From Clostridiales bacterium (GTDB taxonomy: Bacteria; Bacillota; Clostridia; Lachnospirales; Lachnospiraceae): a DNA stretch of 41,993 nt. Below are positions 40,887 through 41,993 of the stretch, piece after piece. A program made the position numbers and the translations under genes. Positions within the stretch are counted from its first letter, which is position 1, and each line of letters begins with the position of its first letter. The notes beneath the pieces were generated by a model that worked only from the letters and a program-made list of their open reading frames with translations, was not told the DNA's origin and searched no databases. Location of the stretch: positions 1 through 41,993 of the forward strand of contig QAKV01000024.1 in assembly GCA_003343625.1 (NCBI GenBank), written 5' to 3'.

Positions 40887-41687
40887 TTACTCACTTTCTT
40901 TTAACAGAAAATCGACGGAATTCTCCGCGATGGAAACTCCCTTTTCCCGCAGTTCCTCTGTCAGCTGATACAGCCTGGAATGGATCCTGAAAAACCGGGA
41001 TTTCTGATTGAAATACGCCACTTTTTCGAAGGGAAAGCGGATAATCTGAGGGAACTGCATCCCGGCTCCCAGTTCCAGAACGCACAAATTCCGATTCAAC
41101 GTTCCCTGCAGCCATTTCGTATACTTTTCCCACTGGGGCAAGTATCCTTCTTCCCGATAATCCGGCGAAGAAATCTGGTTGAACCACAGCGGCTTTTTGC
41201 AGGACGGACAGAGGGGAAACGCCTCCCGATTCAGCTCTCCCTGTTCGATCGCTCCATCAACGGCCTTCAAAATCGACTCCAGCATGGCCTCATCTCTCAG
41301 AAGGCCGCCCCGGCCATCCCCCTCGCATCCGCCCTCACACTGAAGCGCCTGAAAGCCTCCGCATGGCGTGACGATCCTGTCCGCATCCAACCCTGATTTC
41401 CGGATCAGGTCATCCCTGCACAGGGAAACGATGAAGTAGTTCTTTCCCTGCAACAGCCGCTCCATCTTTCGGTAGCCTTCCAGCCTTTTCGCATCGGGAT
41501 GCCGTTCGAAATAATGAAAATGGATATACTGTAAAAGCCGTTCGTCTTCCTCGCGCTCCGCCTGTTCTACCAACGGGCCGTAGAGAGGATCCTCCTTGAG
41601 CCCATCCACAGGAGTTTCCCATTCGTTTCCGAGTCCCACCAATACGAGCTGCGCTTCTTCCACCGCTTTTTGAACTTCTTTCGTCAT
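40887..41687 (-). CDS. Sirtuin-like (SIR2 class M-like) protein without the catalytic histidine
   Basis: 266 residues with a Sir2-like layout. The N-terminal Rossmann start is LVLVGLGNEWE rather than GAGIS. A four-cysteine zinc site is visible (Cys117, Cys121, Cys160, Cys163 in LQCEGGC and LCPSC). The C-terminal CVLELGAGMQFPQIIRFPF resembles the SirTM/class M end. The catalytic motif is altered: RIVTPCGGFQALQC has Cys109 where sirtuins have the HG histidine, and the TN(V/I)D motif reads SLCRDD. Deacylase activity is doubtful; NAD or ADP-ribose binding is possible. It has its own promoter and leads sir2-hisH-hisF-ung. AAAGGAG precedes the ATG. Assignment rests on motif pattern only. Confidence 0.6.
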   Translation of the reverse strand: MTKEVQKAVEEAQLVLVGLGNEWETPVDGLKEDPLYGPLVEQAEREEDERLLQYIHFHYFERHPDAKRLEGYRKMERLLQGKNYFIVSLCRDDLIRKSGLDADRIVTPCGGFQALQCEGGCEGDGRGGLLRDEAMLESILKAVDGAIEQGELNREAFPLCPSCKKPLWFNQISSPDYREEGYLPQWEKYTKWLQGTLNRNLCVLELGAGMQFPQIIRFPFEKVAYFNQKSRFFRIHSRLYQLTEELREKGVSIAENSVDFLLKESE

Positions 41688-41713
41688 AACTCGACTCCTT
41701 TACTCCTCATGGT

Positions 41714-41742
41714 ATTATAACAGACTTTATCGCGCTGAACAA
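41714..41742 (-). promoter_or_regulatory. Promoter of the sirtuin-hisH-hisF-ung operon
   Basis: TTGTTC (41742-41737), 17 bp, perfect TATAAT (41719-41714) on the minus strand, about 27 bp before the ATG. The -35 box lies within 2 bp of the rRNA terminator. Confidence 0.78.
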
Positions 41743-41743
41743 C

Positions 41744-41777
41744 TAAAAAAAGCTTCTATTCTTTCGAATAAAAGCTT
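41744..41777 (-). terminator. Terminator of the rRNA operon
   Basis: On the minus strand AAGCTTTTATTC-GAAA-GAATAGAAGCTT (41777-41750), one G-T pair, is followed by six T. It comes about 65 bp after the 23S 3' end; no 5S gene lies between. Confidence 0.9.
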
Positions 41778-41843
41778 CTTCGCTCGATACCCTCAAAACT
41801 GAACACTGAATCTTTCTCTCCATCCTTCTTCCCTTGCCTTCTC

Positions 41844-41993
41844 AGGTTAAGCCCTCGACCGATTAGTACATGTCAGCTCCATGCATTGCTGCACTTCCAC
41901 CTCATGCCTATCTACCTCATACTCTCTAAGGGGTCTTACTTGTTGGGATATCTCATCTTGAGGGGGGCTTCACGCTTAGATGCCTTCAGCGTT
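41844..41993 (-). rRNA. 23S ribosomal RNA, 3' end (partial)
   Basis: Read on the minus strand the sequence gives AACGCTGAAGGCATCTAAG, GTGAAGCCCCCCTCAAGATG and finally GTACTAATCGGTCGAGGGCTTAACC, the conserved 3' end of Bacillota 23S rRNA. About 150 nt are in the window; the 3' boundary is estimated to within a few bases. Confidence 0.95.

Overview
The window reads as a chromosomal segment of an anaerobic, low-to-mid G+C Bacillota, most likely a clostridium of the Lachnospiraceae type. This is inferred from gene content and protein style (YlbM/TmcAL next to YceD-RpmF, Pta-AckA acetate branch, UPF0210/UPF0237 pair, HPr/EI/IIA-Glc PTS, EFR1 ferredoxin, YitT, PolA without proofreading residues). 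No database search was possible. Most genes are on the minus strand. There is no phage, CRISPR array or complete insertion sequence.

Layout. 1-5.5 kb: a minus-strand series pta, ackA, MBOAT O-acyltransferase, SGNH-type protein, yceD, rpmF. The acylation pair sits between the acetate genes and yceD-rpmF, and yceD has its own consensus promoter. tmcAL (5.6-6.9 kb) is divergent from pta. 6.9-13.9 kb: a housekeeping run with small gaps or ATGA overlaps: zinc-finger membrane protein, polA, coaE, WalJ-like hydrolase, ACT protein, UPF0210, Mrp ATPase. 14.0-21.6 kb: an amino-sugar/PTS region. A LicT-type antiterminator, IIA, EI and HPr form one operon behind a consensus promoter and a leader carrying an RAT hairpin that overlaps an intrinsic terminator. 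A IIBC permease and nagB-nagA follow. Two ~87-bp copies of one hairpin-rich repeat lie in inverted orientation around the licT-crr-ptsI-ptsH block.

21.5-24.0 kb looks acquired: a TetR regulator, a tryptophanyl-tRNA synthetase and a YbaK/ProX-like protein with an abnormal end, coupled behind a consensus promoter that carries a perfect inverted repeat. Upstream is a 5' fragment of a group II intron sitting directly behind the terminator of the next operon. 24.1-28.7 kb: marR plus a heterodimeric ABC exporter with one degenerate ATP site. 28.9-34.7 kb: YitT, an S66 peptidase, homoserine dehydrogenase and a short UvrA paralogue. 34.8-37.1 kb: a MerR regulator facing a 19-bp-spacer promoter that now drives three consecutive broken redox genes (EFR1 ferredoxin, iron alcohol dehydrogenase, flavodoxin-like lipoprotein). 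37.1-41.7 kb: tRNA-Leu(CAA), lysA, ung, hisF, hisH and a sirtuin-like protein lacking the catalytic histidine, the last leading a coupled sir2-hisH-hisF-ung operon. The window closes with the 3' end of a 23S rRNA gene followed directly by a terminator and no 5S gene.

Recurring theme: several intergenic gaps (16.0, 17.7, 21.2, 21.6, 37.25, 38.7 kb) are packed with perfect short-loop hairpins of differing sequence, more than termination needs. These arrays, the PTS regulatory module whose HPr and PRD2 both lack their usual regulatory phosphorylation residues, the TetR-TrpRS-YbaK cassette and the sirtuin-led his operon are the points most worth a second look.
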